From an uncultured Acidobacteriia bacterium (GTDB lineage Bacteria; Acidobacteriota; Terriglobia; Bryobacterales; Bryobacteraceae): 64,000 nt of DNA. The stretch is from assembly GCA_903909435.1 (NCBI GenBank), contig CAIVVT010000301.1:1-64000 (forward strand), given 5' to 3'. Numbering within the stretch: position 1 is the stretch's first letter; each line of letters begins with the position of its first letter. Below are positions 17,712-26,136 of this stretch, in pieces. The position numbers and the translations under genes were made by a program. The notes below the pieces were generated by a model. The model was not told where the DNA came from. It saw nothing but the letters and a program-made list of their open reading frames with translations, and did no database searches.

Positions 17712-19223
17712 CTACTCAGCCAAGGGCCGGGTGGACGGCTTGAGGAACGGTTCGGGGTCCAATTCCAGAAAGCGGGCCCTGACGAATTGCCGCTTCAGGG
17801 CAAAGGGTACGGTGCAGTCGAAGATCGTCTTCGTCGAAATGCCACGGGCTGAAATGTCCGGGCTGTAAGCGGGATCCTGCGACGGGTCCAGCGGATGGCC
17901 GATCACGCCGGGTATGAAGACCGTGCTGTGCGCGCCCTGGTAACGCGTGGTCATAGCCCACAGCACGTCGTTGGTGTCGAAGAGATCGACGTCCTCATCG
18001 ACGATCACCACGTGCTTCAACTCATGGTAAGTGGCCAGCGCGATGAGCGCGGCCTGCCGTGCACGCCCGTCATCGACAGGGACTGTTTTCTTGAATTGAA
18101 GAATGACGAGGAACTTGCCGCCCCCGGCCGAGTGCGCATAGCAGTTCAGCACACGCCCCGGCATAGCGGCTTCGGTCATGCGCAGAATGCTCGCCTCCGT
18201 CGGGATGCCTGCGAGAGAAACGTGCTCCTCCCCGGGACCGACAATTGTCTGCATGATGGGGTTCTTACGGTGCGTCACGGCCGTCACCCGGATGACGGGC
18301 AGCGAGGGATTCGCCGGCCCGTTGTAGCCGGGAAACTCCGGCATGGCGTGACCGGTGTTCGTGTTAAGGTCCTCGCGGATGCGCGCATTCGGGAGGATCT
18401 CCCCTTCAATGACGAACTCGGCATGGGCAATTGCACTCTCGGGTTGGGTGATGCACCGCACCAGCTCAACCGGCCGCCCGCGCAGACCACCGGCGATACT
18501 CAGCTCATCGAAGCCCAGCGGCGTAGTGGGAGCCTCGAAGCTCAACGAGAGATACACCGCCGGATCGAGACCGATGGAGATAGATACAGGCAGAGGCTTC
18601 CCCGCCGCCTCGGCCTTCTGGCGAAAGACGTCGATGTGGCGGTTCGGCGCGAAGTAGACAGACAGCTGGCCGGGCCCCTGCACACACAGCCGGTGGATGG
18701 TTACGTCATGCTCCCCGGTCTCCGGATCGGTCGCGCGCAGCACGCCGAGTGTGAAGTACGGACCGGCGTCGTCGGGGGTATTGGTGGGCGCCGGAATCAG
18801 GTCGAGCACGTCGAGCGGCGAGCGGTGCACCACCTGCTGGCACGGAGCGAGTTCCCCGTCTGCAAGCAGTCTCGGAGCCAATGGCGAGTCTAAGGCCCGC
18901 AGCAGGTGGCGGCCAATGTTCCCGGGGCTTGAGCCGACGAGCAGCGCGGTCCGTTCGCGTGTCGCGAGCAACCCCGCGAGCACCCGCACTCCCGGATAGC
19001 CTTTGACGTTTTCGAAGAGCATGGCGGGGCCGGTTTTCGTCGGGCGAACGACGGTGCCGCCTGCGCCGACATAGCGGTACACACCGGCGAGCTCCGCGTT
19101 GGGGTCCACCGGGGTCTCGGTGCGCAGTAACTGGCCTGGGGTCTGCTCCAGGAAGCGCAACGCCGAACGAAGATCGTAGATCCCGGCAGCCTGGGTTCGA
19201 TTCTCATGAACCGGGAAGCTCAT
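17712..19223 (-). CDS. UbiD-family decarboxylase
   Basis: 503 residues without a signal peptide, so cytoplasmic. The protein matches the UbiD superfamily throughout: LRSALRFLEQTPGQLLR, PAMLFENVKGYPGVRVL, ITQPESAIAHAEFVIEGEI, GYNGPANPSLPVIRVTAVTH, GPGEEHVSLAGIPTEASIL and KHVVIVDEDVDLFDTNDVLWA. UbiD enzymes use prenylated FMN to decarboxylate, or carboxylate, aromatic and alpha,beta-unsaturated acids. No ubiX flavin prenyltransferase is in the window. Its place between a glucuronoyl esterase and a galactosidase suggests that it acts on aromatic acids released from plant cell wall rather than in ubiquinone synthesis; this is inference. It is transcribed divergently from the GH42 gene. The 252 bases downstream, to the convergent esterase gene, show no gene or clear terminator. 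Confidence 0.9.
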   Translation of the reverse strand: MSFPVHENRTQAAGIYDLRSALRFLEQTPGQLLRTETPVDPNAELAGVYRYVGAGGTVVRPTKTGPAMLFENVKGYPGVRVLAGLLATRERTALLVGSSPGNIGRHLLRALDSPLAPRLLADGELAPCQQVVHRSPLDVLDLIPAPTNTPDDAGPYFTLGVLRATDPETGEHDVTIHRLCVQGPGQLSVYFAPNRHIDVFRQKAEAAGKPLPVSISIGLDPAVYLSLSFEAPTTPLGFDELSIAGGLRGRPVELVRCITQPESAIAHAEFVIEGEILPNARIREDLNTNTGHAMPEFPGYNGPANPSLPVIRVTAVTHRKNPIMQTIVGPGEEHVSLAGIPTEASILRMTEAAMPGRVLNCYAHSAGGGKFLVILQFKKTVPVDDGRARQAALIALATYHELKHVVIVDEDVDLFDTNDVLWAMTTRYQGAHSTVFIPGVIGHPLDPSQDPAYSPDISARGISTKTIFDCTVPFALKRQFVRARFLELDPEPFLKPSTRPLAE

Positions 19224-19301
19224 GCCTCATTGTAGGCGGGCCCCTTTCCAGCCGCTGCCGAATGCGGGAGTGATTGGGCCGGTTTATTGAGCCGGGGTTC
19301 A

Positions 19302-19307
19302 TATAAT
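19302..19307 (+). promoter_or_regulatory. Candidate -10 element before the GH42 gene
   Basis: An exact TATAAT lies 10 bases before the ATG at 19318, in a 94-base space between divergent genes. No good -35 hexamer sits 16-18 bases upstream. If it is used, transcription would begin only a few bases before the ATG (near-leaderless), or translation may start at the in-frame GTG at 19372, which would give a shorter, more typical signal peptide. Confidence 0.35.
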
Positions 19308-19317
19308 AGGCGTAGCC

Positions 19318-21498
19318 ATGTTCCCCACCCGGTTCACTTCACGACTGCAAGACGCACGGACAGCCATCGAAGTGCGAAAGCCTGTGCTCCCGCTCTGCCC
19401 GCGCATCGCAAACGTGGCCGTGAGCGCGGCACTGGTCCTTTCGCTTAGCACTGCGTTCGTGGCTGCGGCGGCCGATCGCTACCCGGGGAAGATCCTGTAC
19501 GGCGCGGCCTACTACGAAGAGTACGCGCCCTACGACCGATTGGACGCCGATGTGGAGATGATGAAATCCGCCGGAATCAACGTCGTCCGGATCGCCGAAT
19601 CCACCTGGAGCACGCTGGAGCCGCAGGACGGCGTGTTCGATTACTCGCACATCGACCGCGTCATCCGGGCGATGGACAAGGCCGGCATTGCGGTGATCGT
19701 GGGCACGCCCACTTACGCGATCCCGACCTGGCTTGCCCGCAAGTTTCCCGATGTTCTGGCCATCACTCCCGGCGGTCCGAACCGGTACGGCCCGCGGCAA
19801 AACATGGACATCACCAATCCGCATTTCCGGTTCTACGCCGAACGTGTGATCCGCCGCCTGATCGAACACGTGAAGGACCAGCCGGCGGTGATCGGGTACC
19901 AGGTGGACAACGAAACGAAGTCATATCACGTGAGCGGCCCGGGCGTGCAGCGCGGGTTCGTCGCATCGCAAAAGAAGCGCTTCCCGAGTCTCGCTGCGCT
20001 CAACCGCGCCTATGGGCTCGATTACTGGAGCAGCCGGATCAACGCGTGGGAGGACTACCCGTCGGTGGACGGAGCGGTGAACGCCAGCATCACCTCCGCC
20101 TTCGCCGAGTACCAACGGGGTTTGGTGACTGACTATCTGGCATGGCAAGCCGCCATCGTCCGGGGGCTCAAGCGCCCCGCCCAGTTCATCACGCAGAACT
20201 TCGACCTCGACTGGCGCGGCTATTCCTACGGCATCCAGACGGAGGTGGACCACTTCGCGGCAGCCCGCGCGCTCGACATCGCGGGCATCGACATCTATCA
20301 CCCCGGCCAGGACCACCTGACGGGTACGGAGATCGCGCTGGGTGGGGATCTGGCCCGTTGCATGCGCGGTGGACAGAACTACCTGCTGATGGAGACCCAG
20401 GCCCAGGGGTTCCCTCAGTGGACGCCCTATCCCGGCCAACTCCGACTGCAGGCCTACAGCCACCTGGCTTCCGGCGCGGCGATGGTGTCGTACTGGCACT
20501 GGGCGACCACCAACAACAGCATCGAGACCTACTGGCGCGGGCTGCTGAGCCAGGATTACGCGCCGAATGCGACCTACCGCGAGGCGGCGCAGATTGGCAC
20601 CGAGTTGAAGCGCCTGAGTCCCGAACTCGTCGGCCTGCAAAAGCACAACCAAGTGGCCGTGTATTTCAGTAATCGGGCCCAGACGGCCTTCAACGCGTTC
20701 GGACTCGGGTGGGGTTCGAAAGTCGCCTACAACGATGTATTGCGCCCCTTTTACGACGCGCTATACCAGGCCAATATCGAAACCGATATGGTCGATCCAT
20801 CCACGAAAGACCTGTCGCGCTACAAGCTGATCGTCGTGCCCGCGCTGTATGCCGCATCCGACGCGGAGATCGCCGCGCTCAAGGACTATGTCCGCGCCGG
20901 CGGCCATCTGGTGCTCTCGTTCAAGAGCGGCTTCTCGGATGAGAACGTGAAAGTCCGGTCGACCAGCCAGCCGGGTGGCTTCGCGGACGCAGTCGGCGCG
21001 ACTTACAGCCAGTTCGTCAGCCCCGAGAAGGTGGCGATCCAGGGCACTGGTTTTGAAAGTGGACGGACGGAGGATGTGCGCTGGTGGATGGAACTGCTGG
21101 AGCCCACCACGGCCAGCGTCCTCGCCAGCTACGACCACCCGGTGTGGGGGCGATACGCTGCGATCAGTCGAAACAAGTACGGGAAGGGCGAGGTTACGTA
21201 CGTCGGCTTCATGCCCAGCGACAAGCTGATCGCGAAGATTCTCGAAGGCGCTGTCGAACGCGCGGGAGTAACCCGTCTTGGCGCCGGCTATCATTTTCCG
21301 CTGATTGTGCGGAGCGGCATAAATGCCCAAAACAAAGGGATTCACTACTTGTTAAACTACTCACCCGCGACCCTCGGGCTGACATATCCCTTTGGCGCGG
21401 GCATCGATCTGCTGTCGGGGAAGGCGATCTCCGAAGGCGGCTGGATCGAACTCAAGTCCTGGGGCGTGGCCATCGTCGAGGACTCGCCCGCGCATTGA
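19318..21498 (+). CDS. Secreted GH42 beta-galactosidase
   Basis: 726 residues. After a long N-terminal region with a signal helix (VAVSAALVLSLSTAFVAAAA), the protein has the GH42 TIM barrel: ILYGAAYYEEYAPYDRLDAD, GINVVRIAESTWSTLEP, acid/base Glu199 in YQVDNETKS and nucleophile Glu359 in YLLMETQAQ. The GH42 trimerisation domain (LIVVPALYAASDAEI) and a small beta domain follow. Family enzymes release beta-galactose; an exported member in this setting could act on pectic galactan or arabinogalactan side chains. The annotated ATG gives about 50 residues before the mature protein; GTG at 19372 would shorten this to about 32. No ribosome site decides between them. It is divergent from the UbiD gene. 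Confidence 0.9.
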   Translation: MFPTRFTSRLQDARTAIEVRKPVLPLCPRIANVAVSAALVLSLSTAFVAAAADRYPGKILYGAAYYEEYAPYDRLDADVEMMKSAGINVVRIAESTWSTLEPQDGVFDYSHIDRVIRAMDKAGIAVIVGTPTYAIPTWLARKFPDVLAITPGGPNRYGPRQNMDITNPHFRFYAERVIRRLIEHVKDQPAVIGYQVDNETKSYHVSGPGVQRGFVASQKKRFPSLAALNRAYGLDYWSSRINAWEDYPSVDGAVNASITSAFAEYQRGLVTDYLAWQAAIVRGLKRPAQFITQNFDLDWRGYSYGIQTEVDHFAAARALDIAGIDIYHPGQDHLTGTEIALGGDLARCMRGGQNYLLMETQAQGFPQWTPYPGQLRLQAYSHLASGAAMVSYWHWATTNNSIETYWRGLLSQDYAPNATYREAAQIGTELKRLSPELVGLQKHNQVAVYFSNRAQTAFNAFGLGWGSKVAYNDVLRPFYDALYQANIETDMVDPSTKDLSRYKLIVVPALYAASDAEIAALKDYVRAGGHLVLSFKSGFSDENVKVRSTSQPGGFADAVGATYSQFVSPEKVAIQGTGFESGRTEDVRWWMELLEPTTASVLASYDHPVWGRYAAISRNKYGKGEVTYVGFMPSDKLIAKILEGAVERAGVTRLGAGYHFPLIVRSGINAQNKGIHYLLNYSPATLGLTYPFGAGIDLLSGKAISEGGWIELKSWGVAIVEDSPAH

Positions 21499-21570
21499 AG
21501 TCAAGGCAGACAGTCAGCTCAGGCCGGGCTGATGAAACGAACCGGCTCCGCAATAGAGAGTGGCGGCTGT

Positions 21571-24500
21571 TTACTGCCGGTCCCAATCAGCAGCAAGACC
21601 TGTCGCGCGTCCAACGCCGCCCGCGCCGTTCCCGTTGTCGAGTTTCTCGAAGAAGAATGGGGAGCGCTTGACGGCCCTGATTCCCACCTCGTTCATCGTG
21701 TCGCATTCGTAGAGGCGGCCATTGACCATGGTATAGCGCACGTGTTCGGTTCGCCGGATGTCCTCGAGCGGATTCTGCTCGAGCACGGCGAGGTCGGCCA
21801 ACTTGCCGGCTTCGAGCGAGCCGATGTCTTTGTCCAATCCGAGATACTGCGCACCCATAAGCGTGGCGGTGCGCAGCGACTCCATGGGGGTCATGCCGCC
21901 TTGCACGAACATCCACATTTCCCAGTGCGGCCCCAGGCCCTGCAGTTGACCGTGCGCTCCCAACTGGACATGCCCGCCGCGGTCGAGTAGCGCCTTCGCG
22001 CCGGCGGCCACCTTGACGTGGTTGAACTCGTCTTCGGGCGCCATCATGCGGCGGCGCGAGCGCGGATCGACAATGAAGCGCGGCACGTAGCGCAGCAGCC
22101 GCTCGTTCTCCCAGACGTTCGTGTGTTGGTACCAGTAGTTTTCGCCCCAGATTCCGCCGTACGCAACGACGAGCGTCGGGGTGTACCCGACCTTGGTCTT
22201 GGGCCAGAATTGGAGCACATCGTCGTAGAAGCGCTCCACGGGCACGGCATGTTCGATCCCGGTGTGGCCGTCGGCCACCATGGTCATGTTCGTGTTGAAC
22301 AGCGAGCCGCCTTCGGGGACGACCAGCATGCCGAGTTCGCGCGCGGCGGCGATCACCTGCTGGCGCTGCTCGCGCCGCGGCTGGTTGTAGCTTTTCACGC
22401 TGAAGGCGCCGACGGCCTGCAGACGGCGCAGGTGGGAACGCGCGTCGTCCAGGCTATTGATCTCAGCACGAATGGGCGCGTGGGCGCCGTAGAGGATGGT
22501 CCCGGTGGAGAAGACACGCGGGGCGACGATCAGGCCCGCCTTCGCCATCTCACTGGCGGCGAAGACGGTGTCGGTGTCGCTGGAGGGATCGTGCGTGGTG
22601 GTGATGCCGAAGGCCACCTGCGCGTAGTGCGCCCAATTCTGCCGCGGCACGATGCCGTTCTCGGCGTAGGGGCCGTGGGCGTGCGCGTCCACCATGCCCG
22701 GAATGATGGTCTTGCCGGAAACGTCGATGCGCTTTGCGCCTGCGGGAATGACGACCGACTTCTGCGGCCCGATGGCGGCGATTCGGTTGCCATCGACGAC
22801 GACCACTCCGTTTTCGATCACTTCGTCGCCCTTCATGGTGATGAGGCGTGCGCCGGTCAGGGCGATCAAGCCCGATGGGCGGTCGTAGGCGCGACGGAAG
22901 GAGATGTTCAGACCATGCTCCGCAGGGTCGGGCAACTTCTCCGGGGCTCCGGCGACGAAGGGGAATGCGTCCTTGAGATCGCGCTGGAACAGTTCGGGGC
23001 CGAGGGACCAAAACAGCGTCTGGCTGTCGGCGGACCAGTGGATGTTCTCGCCCGCGTCGCGGGTCAGTTTGTGAACCGGCACACCGGATGCCTTGGGACC
23101 GATGCTGAAAGCCTGACCGGTTGGCGGGAAAGCGGTGATGTAGCTCTGGAACAGCTCGGTGAAGGCGATCCACTTCTCGTCGGGCGAGACGCGCATGTCA
23201 ACGGCGTCGTCGCTGATGACCACGGTCCGAAGTTCCGCACCGGTCAGTGCGATGGAGCGGAGCGCGTACTTGGAATAAGGCTGGGCCGGCTCACTGTCCA
23301 GAAAGAAGACGCGATCGTTCTTCGCGCCGAAGTGCGGCCGCTCGCCCTGCCGGCGGACCAGTTTAGGTGTCCCTCCTGCGGCGGGTACGGCGTAGAGGCC
23401 GGGGTCGTGCGACCAGAGCGGAGTGAGCAGTGTGCCCCCCTCGCCCTTGCGGAAGACGATGGTCGAACCATCGGGAGAAAAGGCCGGCTCCGCGTAGTGG
23501 CCGGGTTCGCGGGTGATGACGCGCGTTTCCCCGGTGGCCAGATTGCGGATGCGGATAGAGCCTTCCGCAACGTCATCCCACGTGGCGTACGCGAGGTAGC
23601 GGCCATCGCGGGAGAAAGCGGGGTTGAACTCGCGCAGGTCACTTTCCTGAGAGGAATCGGGCGGATCCTGGGTGAGTCTGGCGGGCGTGCCCGGCGGCAG
23701 ACCGCGCCGGTAGAGTTTGCCCAGCGCCTCGTAAACCACGAAGTCGCGCTGGGGAGAAACCGTGACGTCGCGGAGCATCTTCACTTCGAAGTCGGCCGGA
23801 GCGACCTCCACAGGAAAGCGCAGGGCTTCGGTTGCCTCGCGCGTGGTCTTGACGTGAAACGGGATGGCCGCGAGGCGCTTTGTATCGACCTCGATCCGGT
23901 GCAGGTTGCCGGAGGCCCAGAAGACGATGGACTTGTTGTCCGGGGTCCAGGCGATGCCCGTGTAGAGACCGTGAATCGACCAGGTTTCCTGCATGTCGCG
24001 CTCGAGGCCGTCGTAAAGCTGCTGCTGGCTGCCAGAGGCGAGGTCTACGACGAACAGAGCGGTGTGCGTGCGGATGCGGCGGACGAAGGCAAGCCGCTTG
24101 CCGTCAGGCGACGGTGTGGGCCGCATGGAACTGCCATTGTCGCCCAGCAGGACGATGGTCTCTCCCGTAGTCCGGTCGAGCCGCTTGATGCCGTAGAGCG
24201 TCTCGTTCGGGTTCTTGTTGTATTCGAAGGACTGGCCGGGCGTGATGTCTTCGTCGTAGTAGAGGTAGCGGCCATCGGGAGAGAAGGCGGGATCGTTCGT
24301 GTCCTTCTGGTCGTTGGCCTTTTTGGTCAGTTGCAGGCCGTCGCCTCCAGACATGTGATAGATCCACATCTCACCGGCGCCGAGCGACCGGGATGCCGTG
24401 AAGTGCTTGCGCGCCACGATGTACTGGCCGTCCGGGGACCACGTGGGGTTGTTCAGCAGGCGGAAGGACTCCTTAGTGACCTGCTGCAGGTGCGAACCAT

Positions 24501-24885
24501 CGCGGTCCATGATCCAGATGTTGTCACCGCCAGCGCGGTCACTCGTGAACGCTATTTTCCTGCCGTCCGGCGAAAAGCGCGGCTGCATGTCCCAGGCGAG
24601 TCCGCTGGTAAGCGACCTGGCTTCTCCGCCCGCAATCGAGACTGAGTAAATATCACCCAGCATGTCGAAGACGATCTCTTTGCCGTCCGGGCTGACGTCC
24701 AGGTTCATCCAGGTGCCCGTGGTGGTGTCAATTGGGATGGTCTGGCGCGGTCCGGGCGGGTTGTTCACGTCCCACTTGGGCGGCTCCTGCTTGGCTGCGC
24801 CGGCAGCAGGAGGGGGTTGAACACCCAGTGACTGAGCAATGGCGGAGCCCGCGAGAACCAGAGCCAGGAGATAGCGAAGAGACAT
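21571..24885 (-). CDS. Secreted TolB-like beta-propeller plus amidohydrolase protein
   Basis: 1104 residues. The frame extends further upstream, but the start at 24885 begins a signal peptide (MSLRYLLALVLAGSAIAQ). Residues about 55-690 contain many PD40/WD40-like repeats with the motif FSPDGRKIAFTSDRAG, as in TolB. Residues about 700-1080 are an amidohydrolase domain: GKTIIPGMVDAHAHGPYAEN with the metal-binding HxH, and a C-terminal GSLEAGKLADLAVLEQNPLE typical of imidazolonepropionase-like and prolidase-like enzymes. It would hydrolyse a C-N bond in a peptide or cyclic amide outside the cytoplasm; the propeller may bind substrate. The fusion is common in acidobacteria and Bacteroidetes. It is convergent with the GH42 gene. 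Confidence 0.85.
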   Translation of the reverse strand: MSLRYLLALVLAGSAIAQSLGVQPPPAAGAAKQEPPKWDVNNPPGPRQTIPIDTTTGTWMNLDVSPDGKEIVFDMLGDIYSVSIAGGEARSLTSGLAWDMQPRFSPDGRKIAFTSDRAGGDNIWIMDRDGSHLQQVTKESFRLLNNPTWSPDGQYIVARKHFTASRSLGAGEMWIYHMSGGDGLQLTKKANDQKDTNDPAFSPDGRYLYYDEDITPGQSFEYNKNPNETLYGIKRLDRTTGETIVLLGDNGSSMRPTPSPDGKRLAFVRRIRTHTALFVVDLASGSQQQLYDGLERDMQETWSIHGLYTGIAWTPDNKSIVFWASGNLHRIEVDTKRLAAIPFHVKTTREATEALRFPVEVAPADFEVKMLRDVTVSPQRDFVVYEALGKLYRRGLPPGTPARLTQDPPDSSQESDLREFNPAFSRDGRYLAYATWDDVAEGSIRIRNLATGETRVITREPGHYAEPAFSPDGSTIVFRKGEGGTLLTPLWSHDPGLYAVPAAGGTPKLVRRQGERPHFGAKNDRVFFLDSEPAQPYSKYALRSIALTGAELRTVVISDDAVDMRVSPDEKWIAFTELFQSYITAFPPTGQAFSIGPKASGVPVHKLTRDAGENIHWSADSQTLFWSLGPELFQRDLKDAFPFVAGAPEKLPDPAEHGLNISFRRAYDRPSGLIALTGARLITMKGDEVIENGVVVVDGNRIAAIGPQKSVVIPAGAKRIDVSGKTIIPGMVDAHAHGPYAENGIVPRQNWAHYAQVAFGITTTHDPSSDTDTVFAASEMAKAGLIVAPRVFSTGTILYGAHAPIRAEINSLDDARSHLRRLQAVGAFSVKSYNQPRREQRQQVIAAARELGMLVVPEGGSLFNTNMTMVADGHTGIEHAVPVERFYDDVLQFWPKTKVGYTPTLVVAYGGIWGENYWYQHTNVWENERLLRYVPRFIVDPRSRRRMMAPEDEFNHVKVAAGAKALLDRGGHVQLGAHGQLQGLGPHWEMWMFVQGGMTPMESLRTATLMGAQYLGLDKDIGSLEAGKLADLAVLEQNPLEDIRRTEHVRYTMVNGRLYECDTMNEVGIRAVKRSPFFFEKLDNGNGAGGVGRATGLAADWDRQ

Positions 24886-24995
24886 AACCGAACCAGTATG
24901 GCGCAGACGGCTGGTGGACACGATGGCATTCTGCCCCAATCCCGCCCGCTCGCGGCGCTCGCAACCCGTCGGGAACGAGTGCATTTCTGTCTGGA

Positions 24996-25022
24996 CGATT
25001 ATTGGTTTATAGAAGATAATCG
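24996..25022. promoter_or_regulatory. Inverted repeat between divergent genes
   Basis: CGATTAT and ATAATCG, exact 7-base arms 13 bases apart, lie in an AT-rich patch of the 273-base space between the amidohydrolase gene (leftward) and the 260-residue secreted protein gene (rightward). On the minus strand the spacer contains TATAAA with TTGTTT 18 bases upstream, a weak promoter candidate for the amidohydrolase gene. The repeat could be an operator over that promoter. No other structure was seen in this space. Confidence 0.35.
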
Positions 25023-25158
25023 TAGCCGAAAACAATCTCTGAGCCTGGCTTGCGGCCTGCAGCGCGGCCCTGCGGTTTCCCTGAGGAAATGGGAGATCCC
25101 GTACAGCGGCTAGCGTCGATAGGCGGAGAAACCGGACTCAGGAGTTTGGAGGGATTTC

Positions 25159-25941
25159 ATGACCCACAAAGCCATACGATTTCTCGTCTTAGTGTCGCTG
25201 GGCGCCTGCGCCGCCCGGGCGCAGGGTAACCTCGCGCATTTCACCTATGGCGGCGGCTACACTTCCACCTTTACCTTCGTCAATCAGGACACAACGGCAG
25301 CGGCCAACGCCAGCCTCTATTTCTACAATGACGACGGGTCACCGGCGACCGTGCCGGTGGGTGGTGTCAGCACGCCCTCGCCCTACAACTTCACCATTCC
25401 CCCCAACGGATCCAGCACTTTCGTGTTGCCTGATCCAGGGACCGGCAGCGCGCCTTGGGGCTGGGCCCAGCTCGTGGTGACGGACTCCGGCCCCGTCAAC
25501 GGCCAGTTGACCTTCCGCCGCAGTGGCAGCGCCTCCGCGCCTGCTACGGAGACCGTGGTGCCATTGAGCGGGGTCCAAACCGCCTGCGTGCTCCCTTTGC
25601 CCAATTCGAATCCGGTGATATTGATCCCCTTCGACAACACGACCGGCGCGCACGGCACCGCGATTGCCCTGGCCAACACGACCACTGCGGCGTTGACACT
25701 GACTTTCGAGTTCGACGATCAGGCCGGTAGCGTGATCAGCAAACACGCCAACATCAGCTTTGGGGCATTGAACCACACGGCCTGGTTAATGACTTCCTCG
25801 AACCAGTACCCGGAGACCACGAACAAGGTCGGCGTGCTGAAGATTACCGGCATGAATGCAAGCTCGGACGTTGCGGTGGTAGCGCTGCTATTCAACACGG
25901 CCAGCAACACGCTCACCACGGTGCTGCCGATCCTACAGTAG
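25159..25941 (+). CDS. Secreted beta-rich protein of unknown function
   Basis: 260 residues, start supported by GGAGGG 6 bases upstream. A signal peptide (FLVLVSLGACAARAQG) is followed by a protein rich in Thr, Ser, Val, Gly and Asn with alternating strands: FTYGGGYTSTFTFVNQDTTA, ASLYFYNDDGSPATVPV and a second, related half, LANTTTAALTLTFEFDDQAG. The two halves look like a pair of immunoglobulin-like beta sandwiches. There are no catalytic motifs, no repeats at DNA level and no transmembrane segment after the signal. Similar proteins are frequent in the Solibacter group, where they are unnamed. It could be a surface or adhesive protein; I do not assign a function. The downstream 195 bases separate it from the end of the metalloprotease-like gene, with which it is convergent. 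Confidence 0.7.
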   Translation: MTHKAIRFLVLVSLGACAARAQGNLAHFTYGGGYTSTFTFVNQDTTAAANASLYFYNDDGSPATVPVGGVSTPSPYNFTIPPNGSSTFVLPDPGTGSAPWGWAQLVVTDSGPVNGQLTFRRSGSASAPATETVVPLSGVQTACVLPLPNSNPVILIPFDNTTGAHGTAIALANTTTAALTLTFEFDDQAGSVISKHANISFGALNHTAWLMTSSNQYPETTNKVGVLKITGMNASSDVAVVALLFNTASNTLTTVLPILQ

Positions 25942-26136
25942 ACAGGGGAGAGTACCCCAGTCCGGCCCACGTCCGGGAGTGCCTGTGTGTCGTCTTTGGG
26001 GAGGCGTATCCTGGCGTGGCGGGAACGGCCAAACCGCCGGGCCTCAGCCGTCACGCGCAGCAGGCTGTTGAATCTAAAGGGGCTATTTCCAAAGCCCCGC
26101 TGAGCTCCAGCGGTTTGCGGTTTGAAGCGCCAGCCC

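Noticed and set aside
22018-24645. 875-codon plus-strand ORF opposite the beta-propeller amidohydrolase
   Set aside because: Antisense shadow of repeated PD40 motifs; low-complexity Arg/Gly/Ala/Val composition and no domain.
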